From Glossina fuscipes (lineage: Eukaryota; Arthropoda; Insecta; Diptera; Glossinidae): a stretch of DNA of 64,000 nucleotides. Position numbers and translations under genes: made by a program. The stretch covers positions 824,796 through 888,795 of the forward strand of contig NW_023998646.1 in assembly GCF_014805625.2 (NCBI RefSeq), in the 5' to 3' direction. A model generated the notes under the pieces. That model was given only the letters and a program-made list of their open reading frames with translations. It did not search any database and was not told the DNA's origin. Below, piece after piece: positions 20,976 to 36,538 of this stretch (positions are counted from its first letter, which is position 1; each line of letters begins with the position of its first letter).

Positions 20976-22500
20976 GGTGAAATCTGTTCATCACTAGGAT
21001 CATGATATCTTTCTTTGCAAGATTCATGGAGCATTCAATTATTAATATGCTAATCCTTATGTACATATGCTGATTATATATTTGTTTGATTGTGTTAGAA
21101 CACTCAATTTTGTTCTACCTCTATAGTTATAATATAAAAATACGAATTTGAGAGAAGGAAGGAATATATTACAATTTGGTGAAAATGAACAAATGATATG
21201 ATATATTTAGCTAAGATATATCGGAAGTAGATATATACTATACTAACGTATATATACATATGGAGACTTTTTGAAAAATTTTTGGATGTAGAAATAAATT
21301 GTAAAAATCAATTTAGGAAAAACAAGAAGCCAAACGACGCGCCTCATCAATCAATGACCGCTTAGCACACATTCCTTATTAAAGAAATTCAATAGAGCGG
21401 AGCATTCGCACCTGGTCGATGTACGCTTGAATAATCGTACGTCATTAAGGAGAAAGCGTGGAGGTGTGTATACAGCTAATCCAATTCTTTGCGCATTGGT
21501 GGTAGGACTAGTACAAGCTTCAAATTATGTTCGTTAGGAGCTTTACTTATGCCCACAGCTAAGTTAACCAAGAACTTGTTGTCCGCGCGCCCGATCAATT
21601 GCGACCAGTATTCCCAGACGATCCCGTCAAATCCATGTTGCAAGGAAAGATTAATAACAAATTCGGTGACTTTTGGTCGCTACGTTGATTTACTCAGCAT
21701 CAATGGAAAATCCCAAACACTGAATTTCGGGAAGACAAAAAGAGCCAAAACTTAAAGAATCACAAATTTTTAGAATTCCATCACCTTGAACAAATACTGA
21801 ATTGAATTCAATTGAATTGCATAAATGTATTGTTCGTTAAGTTAATGTTAATCGCGTTGCCGTACCGTCTAACCTCACTTCGCCAATTAGAATCTATATC
21901 TTGTTTACCAGCCATCCTATATTTGCCAGTATGTTTAATCAGATGGAACCAACAGGGGAAATGATAGTGGAATGGTAAATATTTTAACAGCATTATAACC
22001 ATGTGAATTTCACTATAATATATAATTCTAACCTTATCTCTTTCATTGATTTTAAACTAAAATCATTCACTGGTGTTGCATAACCTAAAACGGTACTGTT
22101 AAAGTTACGGATTGATGTATCCTTAAAATGGGAATTGACAATTTATGAGTATCTCTTTGGCCGAAGGCTCCACTGAACACTTTCGTTTTGAGGGCCCACT
22201 CTTTGAAAACACATTAAACCGAAATCGAGGAGGCCGGCAGTACGACTACCAGATTAAAACACTTCCTATAAAGTACTTAGCGAAAATGTAAATTTTTTAA
22301 TCCTATTCTCTTAAAAATTTCTTAAGATTTCACACTTTTTCACAGCGCCCCTGTTTCCCTTCCGGATTTCCGACGATGGCAAATATTTCTTTTGCTAACG
22401 TTGTAGCACCGAATGCTACAATTACCGCCTATCCAACGCTCATATCAGACTCGTTGGAGCCTACCATAAATAAAATGTTGTTGTTGGTGTGGATGGTGAT
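20976..22500. other. Unassigned A+T-rich stretch
   Basis: No supported gene. Small frames at 21489-21755 and 21808-22002 lack coding features. Confidence 0.4.
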
Positions 22501-22520
22501 ACAAAAGTTGTTGTTGTAAT

Positions 22521-22952
22521 TTATTGGCCACCTGTAAAGTGTACCGAGTTGCCGTCAGAGGGAAATGGTTCGCCAATGTCGAACGACGTCATTGGGTCAC
22601 CAGACGAAGATAGAAAACTTAGACCAGATAAGGCGGAGAAAACATCATTATGCAAACTGCTCGAATGATGATGTTGCACATTACGCGGTTGCGCAAGACA
22701 TGGATGATGTGCATGGGGATGATATGGATGAAGTTGGGGGTGACCAATTTTATAGCCTGTGACCATATTTGTTGCAAGATCACAGTTCTGAGTTTGTGCT
22801 TGACAAGTCGTGTACATATGAGGTCCCCTGATCATATCCTTTTTACCTGTCTGAATGTTACCATTTCTCTTCGCCATTCCACACTTCGCAAATTGGGTAT
22901 ATGTGGTCTTCGTGAGCACAGCATTCTTGCAATTGAACAGCATAGGTCGCAA
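22521..22952 (-). CDS. Histidine-rich exon, unknown protein
   Basis: An open frame of 143 codons. The part after residue 38 is unusual: GPHMYTTCQAQTQNCD, then a His/Pro-rich run (HPQLHPYHPHAHHPC, VQHHHSSSLHNDV) and a Ser/Gly/Asp tail (LSGLSFLSSSGDPMTSFDI). A donor-like acag/gtggcc lies just before the stop near 22530, and a possible boundary (cag/gtaaaa) near residue 37. Such low-complexity tails are common in fly transcription factors and receptors. Function not recognised. Confidence 0.35.
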   Translation of the reverse strand: MRPMLFNCKNAVLTKTTYTQFAKCGMAKRNGNIQTGKKDMIRGPHMYTTCQAQTQNCDLATNMVTGYKIGHPQLHPYHPHAHHPCLAQPRNVQHHHSSSLHNDVFSALSGLSFLSSSGDPMTSFDIGEPFPSDGNSVHFTGGQ

Positions 22953-23204
22953 TCTTTCCTTCTTTTAAATCATGTCATCAAGACATATAAGCGTTTACAG
23001 TCAATTTCTGAACGTACACTTTTTTGCTCTCACACCCACGAATTTCTTGATATAACTTTTTATACTCATATACCACATTAAATCTTACTCATCGCAATTT
23101 ACTCCTCACTCTTCTGTTCGTACGTGGCGAACGAGTAATATGTATATTTTAATAAAAACTATAAAAAAAAATAACGTGTCGGACGTATAACGTGCAAAAT
23201 TAAA
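22953..23204. other. Unassigned
   Basis: No feature was found between the His-rich exon and the 181-bp duplication. Confidence 0.35.
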
Positions 23205-23550
23205 ATAAATAATATTAATAATAACATTATATTCCAAATCTAACGCCAACTTTACTAAGACCAGAAATAAAGAACTCTACGTTCATAAGGGGCCTTCTTT
23301 ACGCGTCCCAGCGAATTTTCGGTTGCTAATTTGGTGAATACCAGACAGAAGAAGCGGAAGAAGTAGATTGCAAAAAAGGGAAGAGAAATAATAAAATAAA
23401 TAAATAACAATAATTACATAATCAAAACTAACTTTATTAAGGCTCAAACAAAGAACTTTGTTGCTACACATTGGGCCTCTTTTACATATCCCAGCAAATT
23501 TTCGGTTTGCTATTTGCTGAATAGAAGACGAAGAAGAAGAAGGGAAAAGA
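23205..23550. repeat. 181-bp imperfect tandem duplication
   Basis: Two diverged copies share aactttattaag-type starts (23248 and 23429), aaagaact, gggcctcttt, tcccagc, aaattttcggttt and a gaagaagaag tract, at a spacing of about 181 bp. No coding role. Confidence 0.75.
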
Positions 23551-23766
23551 TATTATTCAATTCATTTTTCAAATATTAAAAACGTAATAAGTAACAAATT
23601 TTGCACAAATAGGTTTTTAATTCGTCACAATTGTCTTTAAGTCATTGCACTGCACTGTTTTCTTTGTAATTTAAAGCTTTTTGTGATTCTTCCAATTTGT
23701 TAACTCATATATTATTTTCAATATTATTTCGCATTTATTAAATTAAATTATTCCCGTCTAGATTGA
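23551..23766. other. Unassigned
   Basis: No feature seen upstream of the CAP-like exon. Confidence 0.35.
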
Positions 23767-24081
23767 GTTAAGAAAATGAACGATGCAGGTCAATTTTACA
23801 CAAATCGTGTGTTAAAAGAATGGAAGGAAAAGGACATCACACATGTGGAATGGGCTCGGGCTTGGGTGCAAACTCTAACGGAACAGCAGCAATATATCAA
23901 GCAATTTGATATTACAGGATTAGTATGGTCTAGCAAGGGCATTGCTGTCGCCGCTCCACCTCTGGGTGCATGTCCTCCACCGCCTCCCCCACCCAATTTT
24001 GTGTTATCTTCCATGAGTTTGGACATCACTAAAGATGAGCGCGTAACAAATTTGGGATCTGTGAAGCTCTGCATTCGATAG
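23767..24081 (+). pseudogene. CAP (capulet) exon fragment
   Basis: CAP (adenylyl cyclase-associated protein) binds and recycles actin monomers. The frame reads VKKMNDAGQFYTNRVLKEWK, HVEWARAWVQTL, ITGLVWSSKG and a proline-rich stretch (CPPPPPPPNF). This is the end of the helical folded domain and the polyproline linker of CAP. After MSLDITKDER the family sequence (SALF..INQG) is replaced by unrelated residues and TAG at 24079. No other CAP exon is present. It is a single-exon, intron-flanked or degraded piece rather than a whole gene; the true acceptor is unclear because a TGA sits just upstream at about 23764. Confidence 0.75.
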
Positions 24082-25647
<1,566 letters not shown>

Positions 25648-25667
25648 TGAAATAAAATAATAGGTAA

Positions 25668-26027
<360 letters not shown>

Positions 26028-26231
26028 TAAATATTTAATCTAAACGAGATTGGCATCATTGTATATATTCTTACCATGAAGCTCTCATAACATCCTGACT
26101 AAAAAACATTCGACATTTTTGGCCGAGCACGTCAACAAATACCTACTGAAACTGGTTCGGATCGCACCTTTTTTAAGACTACATCCCTTATGAAGCTTTA
26201 TGTTTTAAAAATGTACTTTTAGTTGGCATGA

Positions 26232-26325
26232 ATAGCCGATTAAGTAAGAATCGTGACTACCAGGTCAGTGCCCACGTGTTCAAATCTTAAGTGCGATGGT
26301 CGTAGCTGTAGTGAGTGCTCAATCG
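26232..26325 (+). mobile_element. tRNA-like SINE, family B, copy 1
   Basis: In the long JNK intron. It has taagaatcgtgactacc, a B-box-like gtgttcaaatc at 26275-26285, then ttaagtgcgatgg and gtcgtagctgtag. The minus strand at about 30315-30425 carries the same blocks in the same order. Copies are diverged. Confidence 0.5.
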
Positions 26326-28540
<2,215 letters not shown>

Positions 28541-28543
28541 TAG

Positions 28544-29194
28544 AAACATTTTTTTCAGTGTAACGAATATGGCATACTAAAGCTTTTATGCAACTTTTAA
28601 TGTATATAAAAATATAAGAACAATAAAGGCATTCTATATCAAAAATTATCTTTAAAACCGGCCATAAATTAGTCATTATTCGAAAAAATTTCGCATACTA
28701 AGAAAGCTGATCATTACAAATAAACCCGCTGTTAACAAATACCTCGAAAAGACTAGAAAAAAAAGGAAAAAATAAATTTCTATACTCTATGTTCTGTTGT
28801 GTCTGTTGTGCTTTATGAGCAATGGGCAAAAATTGCAGCAACCTTCAATTAAGGCTGCACCGACCGATGTGGACCACTTTTGTAGTTTAACCCCAATTTG
28901 AAGTCGATAGTTTAATTTTTGAGTGGATTCCGAAAATGACACTGGTCAAGGATATATATACTTAACAGATCACTGAAGCCTTCTTCTGGGCTTTACAAAG
29001 GTTCGGATCAAAAACTTCGGAAAGCCTTGATATTTAATGGGTAAGCAATGCCAATTTTCTTCATTTTTATATGAGTAATGTATGACCGCCCAAACAACGG
29101 TTATTTATGTCAAATTTCAACATCTGACTTGCAACAACATCTCAGCAAATTGTAGCTTTCATTTTCTTTAAGATCGCATTTTAAATGTATTTCT
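28544..29194. other. Unassigned, partial dispersed motif
   Basis: No gene is seen. About 28935-29000 has ctggtcaaggatatatatac and ccttcttctgggc, a partial match to the dispersed fly motif. It ends in an acceptor-like cttaaaag near 29210. Confidence 0.4.
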
Positions 29195-29460
29195 TGTTTT
29201 TCTTAAAAGGCATTTGCCTGATAGTGACGGATGAATCTTCGCGCCGGGCTAGCCCCGGTGCATTTACAAAAACAAATTATAATGAATTTAAACCTATCGG
29301 GATCACTAACGGCGTGACGTCACATAAAACTCCTTATCAAAGTAACTCATTTATGTTTAGTCGTAGAAATGCCTCATTTCGTTCTTTGTATCGCTGCCAG
29401 ATTTCTCAACCACACTACAAAGAGATTGACTTTTCTTTTGATATTTTAACAGCAACTTGA
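29195..29460 (+). CDS. Possible exon, unknown protein
   Basis: A frame of about 85 codons reads VTDESSRRASPGAFTKTNYN, then FSRRNASFRSLYRCQISQ and a stop at 29458-29460. Serine/arginine-rich wording and the acceptor-like sequence before it give weak support. Function unknown; it could be chance. Confidence 0.25.
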
Positions 29461-30310
29461 TATAGTAACTTGAGCGATACTCGTCAAGAACGTTTTAGAC
29501 TTGTTGACGTCGTTGTTGTTAAGTAAGAGGTTCTTAAATGAAAAGGTTCATATACAAGATTGCAGAATCTGCAGAGGATGTTGGACAGATCTTGGAGTCA
29601 GAAACTGTTGGGATACTTAGGAAGCAGGCGACCAAAATTTGACCATTGACCATTGGTAGGTTAGACCGTAGAAAGATACAGTCATGAGCCAATTTATGGC
29701 TTTTAAAGCCGGACTGGAAATCGCTGGGAATATTTTGAGATTCTAGATGTCAAAGCTGCTGCTTTTGTTAAATTATATTTATGTTTTATGTAAATTAATG
29801 CCAGCCACCTCTGCCTAATGTTTTTACCGGCGCAAGGGGGATACGCATAGGATATTTCATGAAATAAATAGAAATATACGTTAGATATTCCATAAAACAT
29901 AGATGTTTTATGATCAACGTAAGCTATCTATTTAAAATTGTTTGCTTTTCAAATGTCTCACTGTTTTGGTGGAATGCTCACATTGCAACGATTACAACAA
30001 GAAAGTAAAATTTGTCGAGCGCACTCGCATATGATGGTTGATTGCTGTACATGAAAGTTGGCGTCACCAGTTCGCTATGGTAACGTACAACTTGCGTTAG
30101 AGATCGTGTGAAAGTCTGTGGGAACTCGCATACAATAGACAATAAACTAATGAAAAAGGTGTCAAATATTGATATGGAACGATATCCAAATAATTTTTGT
30201 TGCTTTTTCTAATATGAACAATCATTGAAGGGCTATCCCCTTATGTGTAATATGGCGACGGTCAGAAAGAAGTGAAAAAAAAACAAAGAGAGAAAGAAAT
30301 AAGAAAGTGG
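29461..30310. other. Unassigned stretch
   Basis: No supported gene. About 30225-30310 has an A-rich stretch running into the minus-strand SINE. Confidence 0.4.
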
Positions 30311-30430
30311 TTGCCGGAGTGGACGGAACACGCTATAACTACGACCAAAGAAAGTGCACCGCAATTGAGACTTGAACCCACGGAGCTCACTCTGTTGTCG
30401 CGGTTCTTACCTCTTCGATTATGCTTATGA
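30311..30430 (-). mobile_element. tRNA-like SINE, family B, copy 2
   Basis: Read on the minus strand: gaggtaagaaccgcgaca, a B-box-like gggttcaagtc, tcaattgcggtg, then ggtcgtagttatagcg. The blocks match copy 1 at 26232-26325. An oligo-A tract (T on the minus strand) lies downstream. Confidence 0.5.
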
Positions 30431-30897
30431 AACGTTGGTTACCAAGATCTTACCAAATACTATCACGTTATGTTCACTACACAAAAATATTTATTAATAT
30501 CTAATTTTTTGTGTACGAAAATAGTATTTGTCTTTACAATTTTTTTTTTTCTTTCAAATTTTTTTCTATGTATTTTCAGACAAAATAATATTATGTCTTT
30601 ATTTTGCTTTTAAATGTAATCTCTCGGTCTTGCTCCTCCTTGCCCTACCGCTGCAAATCTATTTTATGTTGATACATTAATTTAGGAAATTTTTGATTGA
30701 TTATTTTATTTTCAAATTTCTCCAGAATCCTATTATCACTCACGCTAATTAATTTTAAGCTCTCTTCAATGGCAAAAGGACAATTTTTTAATAATATCAT
30801 ACTTTTTTATTTAGAATGATTTTAACAATATTCGGCCAAAACTTTGTTAAGTCTCTGTAAGCTATTGTTTGACATGTGCTTTTCGCTTTCTTGTTCA
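30431..30897. other. Unassigned; minus-strand coding-like patch
   Basis: No assigned gene. On the minus strand, about 30650-30810, a frame reads CPFAIEESLKLISVSDNRIL and EKFENKIINQKFPKL before a stop. Not recognised. Confidence 0.3.
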
Positions 30898-31088
30898 GCC
30901 TAGAAAGCGTTCAATATTGCATTGTATGCTACTACTAAAGAGAAGTACGCTATGGTAAGTCCATCTTTAATAATTAACGGCAAAATGCTTAGAATGGAAA
31001 CTTTTAAAAAACAAGTAACTGCAAACGGCATAAATCCATAGAGACATATCGATGGCAAAGCTACTAAAAGAATAGACTTTTCATGTAC

Positions 31089-31931
31089 CTGCAAATAAAT
31101 TTGTAAAAAAAATTGATTAGACTGGTATGTGTTTATCAAACCGAAAACTTATTTGTTTAAAGTTTTGCGTAGATTTTTTTTGCTATAACAGAATAATTAA
31201 CTTAATTAATTAAAACAAAGAATTTTTCAATGCTTTTACGAAATTTTTATATGAGCGAAATACCTTCAAAAACGTATTTGAATGCTTTTATAATCTTAAC
31301 TCCATGTCGTACTGGCAGTAAATTTTTCATTTTAAAGGCGAAAATTTGTTATATTAACTCAACGTGTCTCTTATCAATGACCGATTAAACTAAAATATGG
31401 AGCAAACAGCAGGATTTCGTAAGTTGTCCAAACACTATATACTACTATGATGCAGTGACCACTATTTTTGCGTTAATATAATACATTTTTTAATTCTTAT
31501 TGCTAGTAATGTATGTTAAAAGTGCATTAAAAGTGTATATCACCAAGCGAAAAATTCGTATATATAAACAAATGAATATAACATTAATTAAGAAATAGTT
31601 TAATTGCACTTTATCACTTATTTATATTCATTTTAATACAAAATAGAGATATATACAGAGATGTTTTCAGTTTGCATGGTACCGTAGGCGTGTCCTTGGA
31701 CAGTTTCATTTTTTCGGCCAGGAGAATTTTTACACCAGACATTACACACAGACGGTCAGACCGATGTGCTTAAATCGATTCAGAATTTTATACTGGTCAA
31801 GACTATATATATTGTGTGGACTATATATATTGTGACTATATATATTGTGTGCGCTTTGCAGATGTTTTGAGAAAATGACTCGGTGATGAGTATAATACAA
31901 GTCCTCGCGTATTTGAAATCTACTATAGCCA
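31089..31931. other. ALG6 intron, 3' part
   Basis: No exon. Contains a dispersed-motif copy at 31735-31820 and a short tandem repeat of gactatatatattgtgt-like units at 31787-31850. Confidence 0.5.
31735..31820 (+). repeat. Dispersed fly motif, copy 3
   Basis: Has cagacggtcagaccgatgtg, cttaaatcgattcagaatttt and ctggtcaagactatatat. It is the clearest of the copies along with the one at 60505-60585. Confidence 0.6.
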
Positions 31932-32670
31932 TATTTATTTATTTATTTATTTTATTCCACTTATACTAGAAACTCAACTAAACAAATAACAGTCGAGTTC
32001 AATAGGCTCTTAATGCAAAACTAATATTAATTAACAATAAAATTGAGTATAAGCATAATAAAACAAATAAGAAAAAAAAAAAAGAAAAAAAGCATGTACA
32101 CTATCAGCATAGGAGCACACTTACAACCGGTACAGGACCAAACTGCAAATGAACCCCTAAGGCATCGCAAACATGCATAAGCCTGGTAACCGATAATAAA
32201 TTGACAACAATTCACTTTCGAAACGTAACGACTTTTTAAGGATAAAAGCTAGTTTAAATACGACGTAGGTAAATCGCGCGTATTAAGCAATGTTGCTTTA
32301 ATGGACTTTAAAGAGTCCGATAACGAGAATAAGTGGTAGACGTCATTTAGGTTCTTGCAAACGACTCTGAGCGTATTGAACAGCTCATAATTAAATTTAC
32401 ACTGATTAAGCTTAACCAAGATAAAGTGCCTAGAGAAGCGGTTAGGGACATTAAAGCTTATTTCACCAAGTAATGAAGGCGAGAAAAAGCACCATTTATT
32501 ACTTTAATTAGAAAGGAAACGCCAAGAACAAATCTACGTTTCTCAAGAGACGGTAGGGACAGCAGAAGCAACCTATTTTCATATGCAGGAAGAGAGGCAA
32601 TCGGATCCCAACCCAAATTTCTAAGGGCAAACAGCAAGAATTGCTTTTGAACAGATTCAATTGAATCTAC

Positions 32671-34334
32671 CTAGCACCTATATGAAGGAGACCACACAAC
32701 TGAGGCATACTCGAGTATGGGTCTAACCAAACACATGTACAGCCTTTTCGTAATGTAGGGATCATCAATCTCTTTGGACCACCTTTTTATAAAACCAAGC
32801 GCGGACCTAGCTTTGCTAATCGAGAGCTCAATATGCAAGTTAAAACGTAACCTATGGTCAAATAGAACGCCTAAATCTGTAATCGAATCGACGTCCTCCA
32901 ACTTATGCGAATCTATGAAATACTGAGTAATGAATGACTTTCTTCTTGAGAATGAAAGCTTCTTACATTTACTCAGATTTAGCTTCAGGAGATTCAAAGA
33001 GCACCATGCAACAAAATTATCCAAATCACCTTGAAGCTGATGTGATTGCGTTTCAACAGAGAAGGAAGAAAACGGTTTCACATCATCAGCATATATTAAG
33101 ATCTGGCTGAAATTAACCACCGATGGGAGATCGTTAATGTATAAACTAAATAAAATGGGACCTAAGTGACTTCCTTGAGGTACGCCAGACGTAACGGGGA
33201 ATTCATCCGAGCTAATGGAGTTAAAAAAGACTCTGAAGGATCTATTGTGCAGATAAGAGCTTATCCATTTCACTAAGTAGGGTAGGAAACCAGAGGCTTG
33301 GAGTTTAAAGATAAGTAGTCTATGGTTAACCATATCAAATGCTTTGCTTAAATCAGTGCAAATAACATCTGTGCGAGAGCCACTAGAAAAACCCTTGAAA
33401 ACATGACAGGTAAACTCTAACAAGTTGGTGACTGTAGATCGCCCTTTCCGAAAGCCGTGCTGGTGCGGAGAAATATACGAATTAATGGCAAAGGCCAAAT
33501 GCTGAGTCACAATACGCTCGAACAACTTGGGCAAGACACTCAAGTTGGCTATGCCGCTGTAGTTCTCAACAAATTGGCTACTTCCACTCTTGAGGATAGG
33601 AATAAGGAAACTACTCTTCCAACATGAAGGGAAAACACCTCAATACAAGGACATGTTAAAAATCTTTGAGATCACACCACTCAACTCGACAGCGCAAAAT
33701 TTAAGTACACATGATGGAATTCCATCAGGTCCAGGCGAACAACTGTATTTTAGAGAACTCAACCCTTTGAAAACATCATCTTCTGAAATAACCAAGTTAG
33801 GTATTGGAACCGAGTTAGTTATAGGATGTTGGTATTTTGCTGATAAATCGAAATTAGCAATCGAAAAGTTTCGTCGGAAATACTCAGCAAATAGATTTGA
33901 GATTTCAAAATCATCCGAGGAATCAGAGCCATTAAAAGAAACATGAGAGGGATATGTGGACATTTTTCTTTTAGAGTTAACAAATTTAAAGAAGAATTTA
34001 GGATTAGCAAACAGAGAGGATTTAATGAACTGAAGGTATCTGCAGTAATAATGATGGTTGAGGGAGTTAAATCTATGCGTCGCCACCGAGTAAGCGACAT
34101 AGCCGAGCGCAGAGCCACTTTTCGAATAGCGATAAATTCAACGTCAGGAGAAGTGGGAAATTCAATTAAATTGGACGGGACTGACGCAGATATGGCAATT
34201 AATACACCCCCACCAATGCGATTTACTCGATCATTTCTAAACACTTGGAAAGAATTATGAAAAAGTTCCGACGAATGTAGATCGGGTTTTAGCCAAGTTT
34301 CAGCAAAGGCCAAACAGAAAATTTCCGTGCTCAC
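32671..34334 (-). pseudogene. CR1/Jockey-like LINE ORF2, broken
   Basis: Starts in the endonuclease (FAETWLKPDLHSSELFH, GGGVLIAIS) but jumps after VEFIAIRK, so most of the nuclease, including the usual GDFN motif, is deleted. The reverse transcriptase follows: CSPGPDGIPSCVLK, HGFRKGRSTVTNLLEF, DLSKAFDMVNH, GVPQGSHLGPILFSLYINDL and the catalytic YADD near 33108. Stops interrupt one frame at 33640-33642 and at 32671-32673; the frame continues downstream with ENRLLLLSLPSLEKRRF. There is no RNase H. It cannot move by itself. Confidence 0.85.
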
Positions 34335-34417
34335 TGAATTTAGAAAAGTGGAACGAATTTTCGAATTTAGGCCCCTAACATTTTGATAAATTAGAGATAG
34401 TGGGCCTGAAGAAACAA

Positions 34418-35274
34418 TTAGTTTTTTGAAGGCGACAAGACTATTGCCTTGGTATTACGGGGACGATCTCGAGGAATAAATTCCTTAATTAAGGATCCTA
34501 CTGGCCACAGTGATTTGTTTAACAACATATCACTGTTTTCAGTCGGAACTAATATTTCAAAAGAGGAGATTGCCCTAGCTTGAGAAGGAGCCATTTTGAA
34601 GATGCTAACACGCTTTAAGTTGACTGATGGGACTTTCGTCCCCAGATAACCTTTTATGTTATCCACCGATGTTTCAGGTGCCAGTCTTGACACAAACATT
34701 GCTTCTCTGGGAGGAACTGCCGTCAAGCAAATGTCATTATTTGGAACAGGGGGTTCACAGTAGGAGAGTTTCGACTTAAGGAAAATATAGATGGGGTTAT
34801 CGCCCTTGTACCGGCAGCTTGTGCGACTTGCCCAGTCTGGTGACCAGCATTCACACGCGAACAGCCAGGAGGAGAGGATGACTTATTTTTCTCTTCATTA
34901 CTTTTAGGCGAGAAAGCCAGAGGTGACGTCCCACACGCTACGCTACGAGTAGAAGATGAGTGTCCAATAAAGCGACACTCATCAAACCTAGACTTAATGA
35001 GCTCAAACTTTTCCCACAAGGAGCCGAGATTTCTATTCAATTCCGAGAAACCATAACGGGTCTCCGTGAAAAGTTTATAAAAGTCAATGTCCCGCTGCCT
35101 ACAGTCATGACATGACCATCTTAAGCCTTTAGACGAATCAGCAACTGCACCAGCAGCGCGGCCGAGAATACCGGCATACTTTGCATGACCAAAGCGCTTG
35201 CAGAGGCAACAAGAAACGAATCTATCGGATTCCGGGCCCGTTTTCGCCCGACAAGGTGTATATAAACACTCCAT
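34418..35274 (-). pseudogene. CR1/Jockey-like LINE ORF1 with Cys/His finger
   Basis: The frame 34723-35274 starts MECLYTPCRAKTGPESDRF, then CCLCKRFGHAKYAG and SCHDCRQRDIDFYK, a PHD-like Cys/His finger typical of CR1-type ORF1, followed by a coiled linker (FSELNRNLGSLWEKFELIKS). A second frame (34418-34726) continues with FVSRLAPETSVDNIKGYLG, after a frameshift at about 34725. Together they form one broken RNA-binding ORF1. Confidence 0.7.
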
Positions 35275-35390
35275 GTCCTGTCAAAAAAGCAGTTGTTGAT
35301 TATGAAGAACAGACACACAAATCACTAAAAAAAATCCTGAACATAAAAATTTATCAACCAATTTGTGCAAAACATCTCTGTTAGGTTGAC

Positions 35391-35653
35391 ACTGTAACGA
35401 GAGATCAATAGCAACACAAACTACAAACACCAAAAAAATAAAAGAGAAAAAGAGAGAAAACAAAAAAAAAAAAAAAAAGAGATTTACATCAGAGCTCAAA
35501 ATTTTTGTTTGCAAAAATCAAATGAATCAAAGCGTAAAAGAAAAATATTTCTTTTACTTTGAATTCACTCACTTATTTGAATTCACACACGATATGTGAA
35601 GTTCCTCCTAAGACAGATATAGGTTTCTATTCTTATATATCCGTATAAATTGC
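35391..35653. other. ALG6 intron, 5' part
   Basis: No exon. Includes the A run at 35463-35479 and the GC donor of exon C at 35652-35653. Confidence 0.6.
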
Positions 35654-35813
35654 CTGGAATGAAAAAAAGAAAAACGCAGTTGCAGTGTTTTGTAAGGTAT
35701 AAAGGAACGTTTCCTTTTTTCCACAAGCAAACAAGTTCAAGTTTGTTGGTAAAGCTGCAGATAATGTTGTTACCAAACAAATTAACGCCATTTGCGTGTT
35801 GACGAATTTGTTT

Positions 35814-36340
35814 CTAAAATCAAAAATAAAAATCATTTCAAAGATATTAGAATATAAAACTTTATTGGGTTAGTAAGGGTTCTGCGATATCCATTATTTC
35901 AAAAATGTAAATTATTTAATAAATGCAGACCGGTTGATCTGATTATTGACAGACGCAAATGAATTGAGAACGTAGCGCATATTTCGAAATGAAACCATTA
36001 TCAAATTAGCCAATATGCATGAATCTTGTAGAACTATAGAAAGTCTTCTTGGCGATTTCAGGCGCGTCGACAGACCAATTGTGTTTAATATTCATCTGGA
36101 GTTTTTGATCGACTGTGATATTATAACAAACAAACTTCATTGGTTGAGCGAGAAATTCCGTTTCTTCGTAAAAATTTCTCTACTGTGTAAAAGTTTTAAG
36201 TCTTTCGATCCTGTTTTCCTTTTGCTTCCGTTATGACAACTTATGCAACGGCTGAAAATCGCAGATTTTTCCTTAACTATGTAATTTGTTAGAGTATTTA
36301 ATACTCAAAAAAGTTTTTATCTAAATTTATAAATACTCAC
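35814..36340. other. ALG6 intron B/C
   Basis: A 527-bp intron with donor gtgagt (minus) at 36340 and acceptor ttttgattttag at 35814. The small plus-strand frame at 36015-36236 has no support. Confidence 0.65.
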
Positions 36341-36538
36341 TTAAATTTATAAATAACGTTAAGCGAACACCAAATATTAGCTACTTTGTCTTCAAAAACT
36401 CCTCGGGATAAAGGGAACAGTCGACTTGTAGTAGAAATTAAAGAGTCCAAAGAAGTCAACCAAGGCACCCATAGGGCAAGGAATGTTAGCGTTACCACAC
36501 AAGCACTTTTCAGAAATTTTATCAACTTTTTGCTGAAG

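Larger units (their letters stand above)
31932..35390 (-). mobile_element. CR1/Jockey-like LINE inside ALG6 intron
   Basis: A minus-strand element with an ORF1, a shortened ORF2 and a 3' end of TTTA-type repeats (31932-31955 read on plus). It sits wholly inside intron C/D of the ALG6-like gene, in the same direction as the gene. Simple-sequence tails and a Cys-rich ORF1 fit CR1-like elements. A 17-nt A run at about 35463-35479 lies near its 5' side. No target duplication was found. Confidence 0.8.

Noticed and set aside
33590..34260. Plus-strand open frames over the intronic LINE
   Set aside because: They are antisense to the LINE reverse transcriptase and endonuclease on the minus strand, and contain no domain.
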